A stretch of 64,000 nt of DNA from Apoderus coryli (GCA_911728435.2 OU452201.1:2728001-2792000); one strand, 5' to 3'; positions 47,843-61,232 are shown, counted from the first letter of the stretch. Numbers and translations: made by a program. The notes: generated by a model not told the origin, from the letters alone.

Positions 47843-50800
47843 ATGGCTTTATATGATAACAAGTATTGGCTGTTATCGCATATAACAAATTCTTTCATTT
47901 CTACAGATGATACAGGTTCTTAATTTTTCTTCTAAATAATTATTAATGTGGCAGGGAATTAACTAGTACTTATAGTGTTGGTAGCATTGAGTGCTCCAAA
48001 GACAATGCCATAACTATAACATTAAGGTGTTAGGTATGGTATATAGTATAATATAATTAATGCTTCTTGTACTAGGTATGTGTGAGCTGGTAATGTTACG
48101 AGAAAGAAAATATTTTAAGAGCAATATTTTAAATCAAGAGCCTTACCCGGATCCTGAGGAGCCTGATGACGATGAAGACTCGGATCATAATGGTTCATAT
48201 GAAAGTGAGATGGACATGCAATTTGTTCATAGAGAAAGATCTAATACGGCTGCAAGATTAGGTATCTACCTAATTGTTATAAATTCGTATTTAGATTTAA
48301 TTTTTTATTTCTTTCTTAAAAGAAAAATTGGATTTTGCCATGAAAAAGGCTGCTAAAATTAAACATGTACGATGGGAGAAGAATTTAGAAGAGGATGAGG
48401 ATCGCAATAGTTATTTGTTTGAACAAGCACAAGTTGTAAAATTGAAACCAATTGAAAAATCAGGATTATCAGTGCTGTTGGAAAAATATATCGATGTACC
48501 GTTAAACCCTTTTTTGGGTTATGCTAAATTCGATGGTAATACTTACCTACATTTTTACATAATATTCTTCTGTTCTTTAAATGATTTTGTGTGTTGCTTT
48601 TACGGATTCAGGAACTGGACAAGTGAATATAGCTACGAAAAAATTTAAAATATTCCTAACTATGTTACCAGAAGACCAGAAAAAGTATCCAATTTCTGTA
48701 TGTGGTATTGGAACAGCAAAAGTTCAGGAACTTATTGGTTTTATACTGTTGCAATTAAGGTAACACTTTTTTGTAATTTAAGTACAAAACCAGTGGACAT
48801 AGTGCCTTTATAATGATTCAAAATTCCACAGAGGTTAGATTTACTGTCGAAAGATGAAGTGAAGATATTGATAGGCATTTTTTAGACAAGGTTGTTCACT
48901 ACCCTTCTATAGTGACAAGCCCTGAATGATGAGATATGACACGTGACAAGTCTCATAACTTTATTATATTTTTCTAACAAAAAACAACAAGTTGGAACAA
49001 AGTTACAAATTCGTTGTCCGCTAATGTCCCTGCGAAGGTTAAGATGAGTTGGGAGTAACGGGGCAAACTGTAGGGACGTAATCTAAAGCGTTATGGGTGA
49101 ATGGTGCTTCATCAGTAAAAAGTATGTGCGGTACAAGACGACGATTATTAATTATCCCTTCACAAAACTGCATACGCTTAGCGGTAAAGGACATGATATA
49201 CAAAATCTGTTTAGAATCTTACGTAGTATCTAAAAACGTAATAATATGCAGAGTGTTCTATTTGAGAGAAGAAAGTACATGCTTATTTCTGCTATTTCCG
49301 TTTCAATCTAACAATTTTTTTTTTGTTCAATTTTAGTACACAATATACCGATTGTCCGGTTAAATCTCCAGAGCATTACGGTTTATACATAACGGAAGAA
49401 GACGGCGAAGTTGATAGAGACTTCCCATGCCTAAATCCACGTGATCCCATCTCCAAATTTGGTTTTACCTGTCTCGGCTTAGTTGAGCACAAAGAGAAAT
49501 TTGTCAACTTTCAAACAGTATGTTTTTTCTTTTTTTCAGTAAATAATTTTTTTATTTTCGTTTTACGTTAATTATTACAGTCAGTTAGTAGTGTTTTTGA
49601 AATGAAAGAGGAACCAAGCAGTGGTAAAAGGCGTACTACATCTGCTTCAAAAGCTGAAGAATCTAAGCAAATCAAAAATAATCTACAAATGATGAATGTT
49701 CATAATAGGGCTATGGTAGCACCTAATTATGAGTCATACAGAGTGCATTTGATTAATAAAGTACGCCAAAGGATTGAAATTAATTTAGGTAAGTTCTGTA
49801 AGTTGTCTCATTTTATTGTCAATTACTGCACATTCAAATCGGTTCATATGTCTCTTACCTGTCAATCAGCCTTAATACGTATCAAACACGTTAGCGCAAA
49901 CACGTTATGGTAACGTACGAAAATTAACGGGTTGTCGAACGTGACACCACCGGTGCCTTAAGATGTATCATCATCTGTTGGCGCTCCTGTTAGGTATTTC
50001 ATGTTAAAGTGGAAGAAAGTTTTGTTCACAATAATCAATAACAGTCTGGTGCTCCTCCTCGTGGAGGTCGATTTTTATTTCAAGAAAATAAATGTAAGTT
50101 GATTAGATCTTCAAAATCCATAGCCAAATCGTTAAAAATTTATTATTGTGGATAATTCTCAGGACAAAATATAAATAAACACTATTTTAATTTTGCCAAC
50201 GGCGGCGTTTTCGCTGCTATTAGGATTTGACTGTTACGGGTCTAAATTTACACAGCACACGTTTAATAATAATAATAATAATGCTTTATTTGCCTATATA
50301 ACAATAGTTATTGGCATCGTCACATTCAGTATGTACATAAATAAAAATACAATATAAACAAACAAAATACTCAAACAACAAATACGTGTGTAAATAGTAC
50401 AAATACAAAACAGTAAAACAAAGTACATAAAAATCACTTAAAACTTCAATAAATAGTCTAAAGGGGCACAATTCAAATATTACAACAACAATCAACAGAC
50501 TATAATATAAATTAAGATTAACAAAGCACTAGAGTGTACAAAATTCACTCAAAATTTGTAGGTGAGATAGTCAGCATAGTCATATGGGACAATCTCAAGA
50601 AGTTGTTTTTTCACTTCAACTTTAAATTTATTGTTGTTCGCAATATCTTTTATCTGACGAGGAAGGTGATTATAGAACTTAACGGCTATAACCTGAAACT
50701 GTCGATCTGTCAAAGCTAATCTGTGCCGGGGCAGACACAGGTTTTTCTTATGCCGCGTTTCATAACAGTGTAGATCCTCATGACTTATTAAAGTATTGAG

Positions 50801-52343
50801 ATTTTCCATAATATAAAAAATGCACTGCCAAATATACAGAGCAGGAACTGTTAGAATATTTAATTTTTTAAAGAAGGGTTTGCATGGATCTCTATATCCA
50901 GCTTTAATCAATACGCGTACAGCCGCCTTTTGAATTTTAAAGATAATTTGCCATTGCGGTTCCTTGTCCCAAAACAGAATGCTATAACTAATCAGGCCCT
51001 GAGAGTATCCCATATATGCGCAACGCAACATGTAGTCGATAGTTTTCGCAAGAGATAAACCACACTGGACAATTTTTTGGCAAGGCAATTGATCTGATCT
51101 TTCCTTGTCAATTTTGGGTCTACAATTACTCCAAGAAACTTATAAGTATTGTTTTCGCTAGTAAAATTTTTCCTTAGTGTAAAATCAATCCTCTCCGTTT
51201 TCGAGAAGTTAACAGACAGTTCGTTAGAGGCAAACCAATTCTCAGCACTCTTTAATTTGGTTTGGATTATGTTATTAAAATCCTCGGAAGCCTGGTAAAT
51301 TGTGGTGTCGTCTGCATACTGAATTACTTGAGTATCCCTCAAATAAGATGATAAGTCGTTGACATATATAATAAATAAAAGTGGACCAAGAATTGAGCCC
51401 TGGGGTACTCCGGTTGTCACAGGCCTTACTTCAGACCTCTCTCTCTCATATAGTCAACTAACTGATGTCGATCACTCAAGTAAGATCTTTATGATACATA
51501 TTAAGGCTGAATGTCGTGTCGTTATTTTAGGGAGTTTCTGAAACCTTTATTTATCTTCACGTAATTAACGTGTATGTTAGTATTGAGCACGTTCACAAGA
51601 AAAAACGTGAATAACGAATTAACGTAATCATATTACGATAATTTCAAATCATACCCAGCGACAACACTGATGCCAATAAAAAGTTTTTTAGGTATTAGTT
51701 TGGATAAATTCGAAATAGACCCGGTGCAACAAAAACTTTCAAAGTTTTCTCTTACAATCAAAGTGAAACCTGTCAGCCACCACATAGATGCAATAGTCAA
51801 ATGTGAAATTACTGAAATGAAATCAAATAAAACAACGTTACGGGTATTGTACAATCCGATGTCGGGGAATAACTATGGCAGTCCCGTGGATGAAACTACT
51901 TATAATTCGTCAAATGGTAGGTAGTTGAATTAATATTACAGAGTGGTCAACATTATGCACTTAGCTTTTCGTTATATTTGATCTAGTAATCTTGGTTTGA
52001 CTAATTATCGAGGTTAACAGTGGCGCCTTAGGGAACCCCATCCCGTTTCCACTGACTGTAGAAAAGCTGGCAGTACTGTTAATCTCGGTCTACCTAGTAA
52101 TAGACAGGAGAGGAAAAGCTAGATACATACTTTTCGTTGGAACACGTTCAAATTATTGACTTTTACTAATGCATTTTTTTAGTATTCAGTTTTTCGCCAA
52201 GTCCTTTAAGGCAATCTACAAATTTTAAAAACTATGAATTCGAGACGGACTACAATACAGCTGAAGAGATTGTGCATAAAATTAACCACATTTTAGAGAT
52301 GAGGCCAAGCAAAATAAGGAAAGAGTATCTGCTTGGTTGGTAA
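47843..52343 (+). CDS. MAPKAP1: SIN1/MAPKAP1, TORC2 subunit
   Basis: SIN1 is a core TORC2 subunit that presents AKT and other AGC kinases to TOR. Eight exons (47843-47915, 48076-48261, 48323-48535, 48612-48759, 49337-49517, 49581-49788, 51692-51916, 52183-52343) join in frame to 464 residues. The start [20 protein letters not shown] runs into [12 protein letters not shown] as in human SIN1. [12 protein letters not shown] follows. The CRIM domain (about residues 150-270) has [18 protein letters not shown], the acidic loop [20 protein letters not shown] and [16 protein letters not shown] domain (from about residue 320) has [20 protein letters not shown] and ends in [20 protein letters not shown]. 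The Ras-binding region expected between CRIM and PH is replaced by about 45 residues of linker. Intron 6 contains a retrotransposon. Confidence 0.93.
50268..51425 (-). mobile_element. Non-LTR retrotransposon fragment in SIN1 intron 6
   Basis: Minus-strand frames encode [20 protein letters not shown] and an intact catalytic block [12 protein letters not shown] (motif C, YADD). In a second frame, after a frameshift near 51040, follow [16 protein letters not shown] and HHLPRQIK-like text. The 3' end is AATAAAGCATTATTATTATT at about 50268-50290. It is 5'-truncated before the finger domain and antisense to SIN1. Its protein differs from that at 53030-54290, so it is a second family with a similar tail. 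Confidence 0.8.
51935..52000. repeat. Short interspersed repeat, also at 63326-63390
   Basis: The text acagagtggtcaacattatg then cacttagcttttc recurs with small changes at 63326 (acagagtggtctaac, tatgcacctagcttttc). It lies in the last intron of SIN1. Class unknown. Confidence 0.4.
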
Positions 52344-52435
52344 AGATATTTGCAGTTAGTTTAATCATCAAGATCTACATTTTAAATTGTTGTTTGTAAT
52401 AAAATAACAAAAAAACAAAACAATTTAGTCGTTTT

Positions 52436-55400
52436 TCATTGTTTATTTTTAATAGTATTTATAGTATTTATAATGATTTCAATAGATTCATGCAACTGTT
52501 CTTCATCAATAACCAATGGTGGTGCAAATCTGATGACATCTTCATGAGTATGTTTGGCTATTAATCCATTTTCCTTCATTTTCAAACATACGTCCCATGC
52601 ATCGGCATAATCTACAATAAATTGTTATATACAATAGTTAGTAGGTTCCACAATTAAATAATAATAGTTAGGTGTTAAGAAATATCATACTTTTGTTTAT
52701 GACAACAGCATTGAGTAGACCTTTGCCTCTAACACCAACTGCAATATTGGTATCTAATCGACTTTTTAATTCTTTGCGAAAGATTTCTCCGAGTTTGAAC
52801 GCATTCTCTGCAACTTTTTCCTCTTCTAAAACATCCAATGCTGCAATAGCCACTTTTGAACCCAATGGGTTGCCACCAAAAGTTGAACCATGAGTACCTG
52901 TAAATGAAAAAATAAGTTTCTGTGGTCCACAAATGTGGTTAATAATTTAATAATCTTCAAAAAACATTTAATCGGCTATTATAGAAATCCACAATAAGTA
53001 ATTTAACTTTAATATCACAAAGTATCTCGGAGGTGATTGACAGTGGTGGTCGGATGGATGTGATCTACACGGACTTCGCGAAGGCGTTTGACAGGGTGGA
53101 TCATGGCAGATTGCTAATGAAATTGGACAAGTTCGGCTATGTTAAGGACTTGCAAATCTTTTTGAAATCTTATCTGTTAAAAAGAGAACAGATTGTGTCA
53201 CATAACGGTTACAGATCAGTTCCCTTCCATGCAGTTTCTGGAGTTCCTCAAGGTTCAAACCTAGGGCCCTTATTGTTTGTTAAGGATTTGGAGGAAGGAC
53301 TGACCTGTGGCAAGTTAATGTTTCCTGACGACTTAAAAATTTTTCTTGAAATAAAAAATATTAATAATTGTAATGAGCTTCAAGCAAATTTGAATCATGT
53401 ATCGGAATGGTGTCAAACTAACCATTTAACTCTTAATCCAGCAAAATGTAAAATCGTGATGTATACAAAGAAAAAACAAAATATTCAATATAACTACAGC
53501 ATAAATGACACAGCCATAACATCCTCTGGGACAGTGACTGACCTGGGAATCATCTTTGACTCTAAACTTAGTTTTGCTGAGCACATATTAACTAAGACAG
53601 CGGAAGCCAATAAAACCTATGGTTTCATTATGAGAAATACAAAAGGCTTCAATAATATTCTTGCTTTACAAATTCTTTTTTCTACATACATTCGGCCTAA
53701 GCTTGAATACGGTTCGTTAGTCTGGTACCCTATATATAATGTTCATAAAGTTGCAATTGAAAAAATGCAGCGTAAATTTCTTAAACATCTTGTGTATAAG
53801 GAAGATGGAATATATCCTGAAAGGGGAGTTGACTATAATATATTGCTGACTAGATTTGATACGCGGAAAAAAGAAGAATTTTGAATTCAATTGAGTATTT
53901 GTATAAGCTTCTACATGGAAAGGTTGACTGTTCTGAAATGTTAATGAATGTAAATATTAATGTTCCGAGATTTGAAACTAGATACAGTTCAACTTTTCAC
54001 ATTGCGAGAGCTAGAACCAATGTGTTGCTGCGTTCTCCTGTCAATATTATGTGTGGTAATTATAACTTGATTTGTGCAGACTGTGACATTTTCAATTCTG
54101 AGATGAGAGAGGTTCTGGAAGTTGCCATCCAACACTTCGGTAATTAGATATAGGTACTCATTTTAGTTTTATTTATTTTGTGCATTAGTGAATTATGATT
54201 TAGGTTTAAAATTATTAAATTATTTGTCCTGTAAAGGGTTTTGTACTGTTGGGCAAATAAAGGCTATTATTATTATTATTATTATTATGACACCAAGGAA
54301 ATTTTGTAGGTATAGTGAGTTCTACAATTTAAATGATGCTACAAGGTTACTTACCTGGTTCTATAACAAGCATTATGTCATCATTGGCTAAACAAGCCGA
54401 AACCGGATATACTCCTCCACCTAGTGCTTTGCCCAAAACCAAAATGTCTGGTTTAACATTTTCATAATCGACGGCTAACCTTTTACCGGTTCTTCCAAGA
54501 CCTAAAAAAGTGTCAAAATATCAAAATCAACGAGAATTTGTTCGGTAAATAAATATGTACCTACCTGTCTGTATTTCATCAGCAATCCATATCACATTAT
54601 ATTTGGTACACAATTTTCGAACACCCTTGAGATAGCCTTCGTCAGGAACTTTAATACCGGCTTCACCCTGAATTGGTTCGACCATAAATCCACATACTAA
54701 GGGGTCTTTTAGGGCTGCCTACAATTTTAAATGAGTAATCAAATAGTCCTAGTTCTATCAAATCGTTACTTACTTCTAACGCATTTAGATCGTTGTAGGG
54801 TACGCAACTGAAACCAGGCATAAACGGTCCGTAACCCTCAAAAGAATCTGGATCAGTCGATGCTGATACTGCCGCTAGTGATCTGCCCCAAAAGTTTTCA
54901 CTGCAAAATATCATTTTCGCTTGGTTAGTGGGAATGTTCTTTTTTCTGTAACCCCATTTCCTGGACAGTTTACAGGCCGTATCGTCAGCTTCCACACCTA
55001 AAAAACAACTATTGTTGAGGAGAACAACTTTTCTAAAAATAGTAGGTACCTGTATTCATCGGCAAGACCTTGTCGTATCCAAATAGTTTTGTGACTTTTT
55101 CGGCATATTCCCCAAACACGTCTGAGTAAAAGGCGCGTGACGTGTGGTGCAGGATTGCGCTCTGTTTCTGTAATGCCTCTACAATTTTCGGATGACAATG
55201 TCCAAAATTATTTGCTGAGTAGCCGCTAAGGTAATCGAAGTATCTTTTGCCTTCGACATCCCAAACAAAGACACCTGTAATAGTAAAAAAAAGTTAAATA
55301 ATAAAGTTATTAATAATTCGAGTTGATTGAGCAATGATTTGAAGAATATCTTTTCAATCCGGATAATAACTGATGATGCAACATGGGTATATGGTTATGA

Positions 55401-57035
55401 CGTCGAAACCAAAGTCTAAACCTATCGAAGCGACCAGAAGAGTCAATAGAATCTGAAAAAAGCACGCAAGTTTGGGAATAAAGGAAGGTGCTTTTTTGCA
55501 GTTAATTTTGTACTGCCTGTAATTGTAATATATATTTTTTTATTGTGTCTATACAGGGTGATCCAACTACAATTTTTGATGACACTTAACTTGTCATTTC
55601 ATTTGCCCTATAGCAAAAACTGTATATGAAAGAGTTGCGCGATATGTTATCGTGACTGAAAGAGAATTGCAAAAAGAATAAAAATAGCCTAAAATACACT
55701 AGGTGGTCCATTTAAAAAAAAACATATGCTTATATAATTTGTCCTGAACTAGGCTCTATATTTTTTTGCATTTTTAAGAGAGAGAGGGGAGAGTTACAGA
55801 ATCTAAGAACTGTTGACGCTGAATAATAATAATAATAATAATAGGCTTTATTAAGATTATATACAGAAAAATATACATCTTAAATGGCGAAGTCTAGCTG
55901 GTTCTTTTCTTTTGAGTAAAAAAAAAGGCCGCTACTCAACATTAACCACTTAAACAATATAAAAACTAAACACATAACCTATATGAATTATATTAGTATA
56001 AAACAATAATGATATTATTCTTAACTACAAAAAATTTTAATTCTTATTCTTACGAAAACTATTCAAACGAAAAACACCCTAATTAGAACTAATGAAACAC
56101 CCTTATATCAAATTAAATTACGGGCAAAAGGCAAAAACAAAACTTATTAATATAAACAAAAAATAACCATACATATAGCTAGACAATTAAATTTAAAAAC
56201 TACCTACTGAAAGAAACATCCCTAGTCAGTCAACTGTGAGAGTAAATTATCTTTCACTTTTTTTCGAAAACCATTTACTGAAAGTGGCACCGAGAAATAT
56301 GCTATAAAATCATTATGGTATTTTACAGCATTGTACGTAAAACTTCTTTTAAATAATGCAGATTTATGCTGAGGCATAGTAAGAAGATTCCTATTTCTCA
56401 AGGGAAGGGCACATTATGAACCTCATCTCTGAAAACAAGTTTACTCCTTAAATAAGCTGGCACAGATGACTGAATTAACCGAAACAAAAAAGAAAGGAAT
56501 AAGTATATAAATAATTTGTACACATTCAACCAATTGAGCTCCCCTATCTTTGCAGAGACATGATCATATTTCCTTAAACCACAGACAAAACGACAGCAGT
56601 TATTTTGTATTTTTTGAAGTCGATTTCTATCAAATACCGTTAGTGCCGGATAGTACAAAATTAAACCGTATGAAACTGAAGATAATATGAATGGTATATA
56701 CAGTAATGTGTTTGCTAAAAGTGATATACGAAATCAGAAAGAACAATCGAAAACCTCTCATTATTGTTCATAAAGACAATGACTGCTCGCATAGAGGAAT
56801 AATAGTTGACTATTTGAACGAAAAAAATGTTGATTCAATGTCTGATTCTCATCTATTAAATGACTAACTTACCTTGTCCTTTAGTTAGAGTGACTGGAAG
56901 TGGATGATAGTTGTGTGCAGCATATTTCGATTCACGATCAATAATCTCTTTTGTTGATAATAAGCATTTTTGTTGCAATAACTGTATTCTACAGTTACTG
57001 GATATTTTAGAGACTTGTTTTAACGTTGACAACAT
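52436..57035 (-). CDS. OAT: Ornithine aminotransferase
   Basis: Mitochondrial-matrix PLP enzyme converting ornithine and 2-oxoglutarate to glutamate semialdehyde and glutamate. Eight exons on the minus strand (56873-57035, 55050-55274, 54774-54997, 54565-54718, 54355-54501, 52691-52897, 52436-52611) plus correct phases give 431 residues; the count listed is seven coding segments. The N-terminal [20 protein letters not shown] is a likely presequence, followed by [18 protein letters not shown]. Family blocks are [78 protein letters not shown] and [15 protein letters not shown], with the PLP lysine at about residue 280. Two introns hold non-LTR fragments. It converges on SIN1, with stop codons 92 bp apart. 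Confidence 0.95.
53030..54290 (+). mobile_element. Non-LTR retrotransposon fragment in an OAT intron
   Basis: The plus-strand frame 53033-53884 begins inside the polymerase: [20 protein letters not shown] (motif A), then [18 protein letters not shown] (motif B). Motif C reads FPDD instead of YADD, and a few residues are missing just before it, so the copy is dead. A frameshift at about 53881 leads to a second frame to 54147. The 3' end has AATAAAGGC and a TATTATTATTA tail ending near 54290. It is antisense to OAT. Its C-terminal part resembles the copy at 17611-18606. Confidence 0.82.
55825..56720 (-). mobile_element. Non-LTR retrotransposon 3' fragment in OAT intron 1
   Basis: A minus-strand frame near 56398-56658 reads [20 protein letters not shown] then [16 protein letters not shown], the conserved C-terminal block of insect non-LTR polymerases. 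The 3' end AATAAAGCC is followed by seven or more TAT triplets at 55826-55850. The rest of the fragment is eroded. Confidence 0.7.
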
Positions 57036-57539
57036 TTCTGATTCTGGTATTCGAGTCAAATGAATATCACTAACCCAAATGCTGTTTTACTATCTGAAAT
57101 TATTTAACGATAATTAGATTTGTTTATACATTTTGTAAAGACAGATTTTGTTTGATTTTATGTAATCACAGGTCATACAACTGAAGTGATTGTCCCATCC
57201 CGTATCAATTTCATGGAAGGTGACTGTAGATTTTTATGAAATTGTACCGATTAAGTGCATGTGTTTTTCAGCATCTTTTAATAATAACTACTGGTGTTCC
57301 TGAATTTAAGCAGGCAGACACCTGACACTTTAAAATCTTAGACATGTTTCCAGAGCTATGAGATGGTGCAATTTTTGACCGACTTAAAAGGAGAAGGTTA
57401 TCATTTCGACCCGTGCGTATGTGTCTGTGATAACATTGGAATTGTTTAATATTCACAAACAGTGTAGACCAATGAAATCTAAACAACAAAAATTTGTCTC
57501 ATATTTTCCTTTAACAAATGTTGGCCTTCAGATTTCATA

Positions 57540-57830
57540 CAGTAATAGAGGTTGTGTTTAGAATTGTTTCGGACGTTCTAAAGCAACAATCCGTTGACGC
57601 AAATCGTCTATAGAGATGCTGAAAGTGACCTCACAAAAAATCTCCAACGTATTTAAATCTGGTGACCTTGCGAGCCATTGATCTTCTTCGGACGATCCAT
57701 CTATCAGGAAAGTTTCATCTAAATACTGAAGCTGAACAAAATGATAGTGAGTAGTTGCACCATCTTGTTGAAATGTCATCAATTCATTCTCATTGTTACG
57801 ATCTGTTGTGTAAATCAAAGCCAGATTGTT
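57540..57830 (-). mobile_element. Mariner/IS630-type transposase fragment
   Basis: The minus-strand frame has MTFQQDGATTHYH (second catalytic Asp block), LQYLDETFL and QWLARSPDLNTLEIF (third catalytic block), the arrangement of the insect transposases with QQDGAPPHY...WPARSPDLTPLDFF. A single broken fragment of about 90 codons. Confidence 0.65.
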
Positions 57831-58893
57831 ATCTTAATCAATCTAACACATTTCTAATTGTCGATTCAAATAATGCCTCCTTTTGCTGTTAGTTTATACT
57901 GGAAGTTGTTACACAAATATTTGCATTCGAACCGCCAGGATATAAACTTGCGCAAAAATCAATATCCTATCCAAAAAGCGTTCAATTTACTTTTATTTAC
58001 GTTTACTGGTCTTCTGAAGTCATTGTGGCTGCAGCTCCGAGTAAAGAGTTGCTCCAGGAAGGTAAACCTTTAAACAATATCAATATACTGTCATTAATTC
58101 ATTCAAAATAACGCGTCGGTTCGTTATCGATTACATACCTATTACTCGAAAAGACTGTTTCATTTTCGTTGGTCCACTCTGTATAAATTTATTTCCAGGA
58201 AACACTTATATCTATCCCGTCTATGTTGTACAGCCAAATTATTGTTTGCTTTTCGATAAGGAAAGTTCAAAAGTAATAAAAATATGAGTTAAGTGCTCAA
58301 GATAAACAGTAGATTGTACCTACGTAAACTTTTTTTTTTCGATAAGAACTTTCTAGTATTTACCAAAAGATTCAAATACTTTGTACACACTAAATACCTA
58401 CCTACTTAGAAACTTTTATTGTTCCTGTGAATGTTCTTATTTTTTATTGTCTTATTTAACTTTCCGCTTAATAATATATTTTTATTATTTAATTAATTAA
58501 AAGTTATATTATACGTGTTTTCGATCGATTTATTACAGTAGTTGATTTAACACAATTTTATTATTTGAAATAAAATACAAATGCAGATTATGTTTATACC
58601 TAATACTTAGTTTTGTAGGTGCATACTGTTTACAAATAGAAAATTTATCAAGTACTGAATGGGAAATTATTCAAGTTTTTCAAGGATTGAATCTTTCATG
58701 CATATTTTGTATAATAGTATTATTAGGTACGTCGTTAGGTACTCCTACGATTCACTGTTCACTTTTAAAGCAAATACGTGTTATTCTGTTACCAGTGGTG
58801 TAGTGAAATAGGGTTTCGTATTTTTCCCATTCGCATTTGGTATAGCATATTTATATACCTTATATGTTTTTTGTTTTCTCTGGATCAGTCTTA
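57831..58893. other. Intergenic DNA, nothing recognised
   Basis: AT-rich DNA with a 71-codon plus-strand frame at 57858-58073 that has no motif. No RNA gene was seen. Confidence 0.4.
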
Positions 58894-58901
58894 GTAGGTA
58901 C

Positions 58902-58933
58902 CACAGATCTAGAAACGCGATCCTAGATTTGTG
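58902..58933. mobile_element. 32-bp palindromic insertion, CACAG family
   Basis: The ends CACAGATCTAG and CTAGATTTGTG are inverted repeats with one mismatch around a 10-bp core. An exact 8-bp duplication GTAGGTAC flanks it at 58894-58901 and 58934-58941. The left terminus recurs at 20129. Confidence 0.75.
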
Positions 58934-58941
58934 GTAGGTAC

Positions 58942-59439
58942 AGTCACTACCTACCATAGAAATCTTATATTATATATGTACTCTAGAATGCTAATTAAAT
59001 CCAGCCGAATACCAAAAAGTGTAACGGGTATGCAGTTTTCACGAACTACGCATGCTCCTCAGTATCTTATTTTCAGTACAGAGCTGCCATATTTAAAACT
59101 ATTTTGTCGTTCGCCTTACAGAATGTATGCGACATATCTATTTTATAAATAAATCCATATGTTGCGTCATACGAAACTGCTTGACAAAATCAAATAATTA
59201 AATGTTATCGGTAAAATTGCATACTGTTTAGTTTTCAGCAATATGAACGAAACATTTTTTTCCAAATCTTATTAAATTTAGGAGATTTCGCAACAGCGTC
59301 TGTTTTCGCAAATGACGTTTCTCGTAGTGGGAATATCTTTCAGAGTCGGCTTCACAACAATTCAGATGGGTTTTATAATTGAGTTATGGTTTTATTCGTG
59401 GTATATTTTAATTGTTGATAGATATACCTATTTGTGATT
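58942..59439. other. Intergenic DNA, nothing recognised
   Basis: An open frame at 58931-59152 has no recognisable motif. Nothing else was seen. Confidence 0.35.
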
Positions 59440-59489
59440 AAAATTGTTTTTAATATTTGTTATTTTGGTTTTAGTTCGTTTATCTAACA

Positions 59490-60105
59490 AACACTGAGGT
59501 GTATAGTGTTGTGGTGTAAAAATGAAGGTCTCATTCCTGGTATTAAATATTTTCAGTAAGTTATTGTTTCGAGTTTCTAACAGTCTCAGTTTGAGTCAAT
59601 ATGATACCATTGACATGATACTCATTTTTAGCTTGACAAAAAAAAGACATGATGTTTGGATGCGGGCATTGGGATTCTAGTACAGAAAATGTTGTAGAGA
59701 AGACGGCAAGAGGATCACCCTCGTACCCGATGCAGTTCCCAAACTTTTGTTGAAACGAAGAGATTATGTAAATGAGACTGGAAGTTAAATTCTTAATCGT
59801 TTGATATCAAGACACTGTTTAATTAAAAGCAGTCTGTCAAAAATTCATGATATGTATGTCAGGAATATATTTCCTACGTTGTGTAGGTATACAAAGTTAG
59901 TTTGAATTCTGTTGTTAAACTGGAATATACTTAATTATAGAATCCTCCATGAAATTGCTGAGAATAAAAGTTCTACCAACCATGTTTTGTCACAAAATAC
60001 TATTGCGAGTAGTACGGATGATATGGAAGTGGTTTACAAGGACACGGAAAATATTTGTGAAGTCATTGTTTCTTGCACCCCTTCTTTGAAGGCTGTAGAG
60101 AGGTA
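59490..60105 (+). pseudogene. THAP-domain gene remnant
   Basis: Plus-strand pieces match parts of a THAP zinc-finger domain. CKNEGLIPGIKYF ends at a GTAAGT donor at about 59554, then comes TKKRHDVWMRALGF followed by an in-frame stop. Further on KRITLVPDAVPKLLLKRR fits the LKPDAVP box that ends THAP domains. A downstream frame (59912-60105) may be its continuation. The stop, and the lack of the middle Cys-x2-His segment, suggest a dead copy. THAP domains occur in P-element transposases and in their domesticated descendants. Confidence 0.45.
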
Positions 60106-60109
60106 AGAC

Positions 60110-61139
60110 GCCTAAGGTGGTTGTATAAACAAACAAATATTATATAATAATAAAATAAATAATTAGAATGCGCAAGTCCTTAAGATATTTTCCAGTATTA
60201 GAATTTTTACTTATTGCTCGTTTCTGCTTAGATTTATTATTGTTGGGTGGTACCTGTTAGACAATAAAGTATTTAGATATTTAATGTAATTTTTTATTTC
60301 TTAAATTCCTTTATTCCATTTTTTTATTTGAATGTTACCAAATGGTAAAATTTAATTTTAAATATACCTATAACAGTAATATTACATTTAATCAAAGCCG
60401 GTCCTGTTGAAAAATAAGTTAGTGGTGATCATGCGCATTATGGACAGCTCTACACTTTTGGTTACATTTTTGTACTACGGGATTATCATTCTAGAGTATA
60501 TATATATATAATATAAGATTTCTGTGCTACCTACTTACTTTTCATTAAAACAGTGCATCTTATTTCGATTTAACTTCAAAATTGCAGACCGTACCTTTAT
60601 TAATATTTCCATGTGTTCTACGGAATTGCTTAGGATAATGATGTTATCGAGAATTGAAAGCCAGAGTCAAATAATTACACAAGCCTTCATTTAAGTTCAT
60701 TCGGTACACGAGCAAGTTTCTAATTATTGCTCGACTACTCCAACTTTAAATACACACAAGTTAGACAAGCAAATATCGTCTACCACAAATTTAAATAAAA
60801 CTCTAGATATGTTTAAACAATCATTGTTTATTACATATCAAATCACAGTTTCCTTAAATCTAACTAAACTATGTATCAGATGGACATTGTACACCTCTTG
60901 CACATATAAAAGTTCTAAAGTATTAAATTTATGTTTAGTATACGTATAGAGAATGTCCCTTCCGGAAAGACCGCCATTTTGCAAAAAGTATTATTTGGAA
61001 AGCTGTATTAAGATACAAGAGCTTCTAACTTTTAGAGATTATTATTTAATACCATAGCGAGCACATTCGGTTATACAGAACTGCTTATTTTATCGTTAAA
61101 TTTATGAGTTTTAGCTACATAAGATTTATAGAAACATTG
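60110..61139. other. Intergenic DNA, nothing recognised
   Basis: AT-rich with a short TA microsatellite near 60498. No exon or RNA gene was seen. Confidence 0.4.
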
Positions 61140-61232
61140 CTTCTGGAAAAATACTGCGCCAAATTTATACTATCAGTGAAACGTTAGCTAGTATAAATTT
61201 GACTCAGGATTTATGCAGAAGCATTTTTTCTA
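61140..61232. repeat. Foldback repeat, related to 16588-16735
   Basis: The ends gcttctgg and its counterpart gcagaagc enclose an inverted pair around gccaaatttatacta and tagtataaatttga. The right half matches the right half of the repeat at 16588-16735. Confidence 0.5.

Noticed and set aside
51965..52118. TIR element with duplication CTAGTAAT
   Set aside because: Inverted segments cgaggttaacagt and actgttaatctcgg and two CTAGTAAT copies exist, but the ends between them are not inverted repeats of each other, so boundaries do not fit an insertion.
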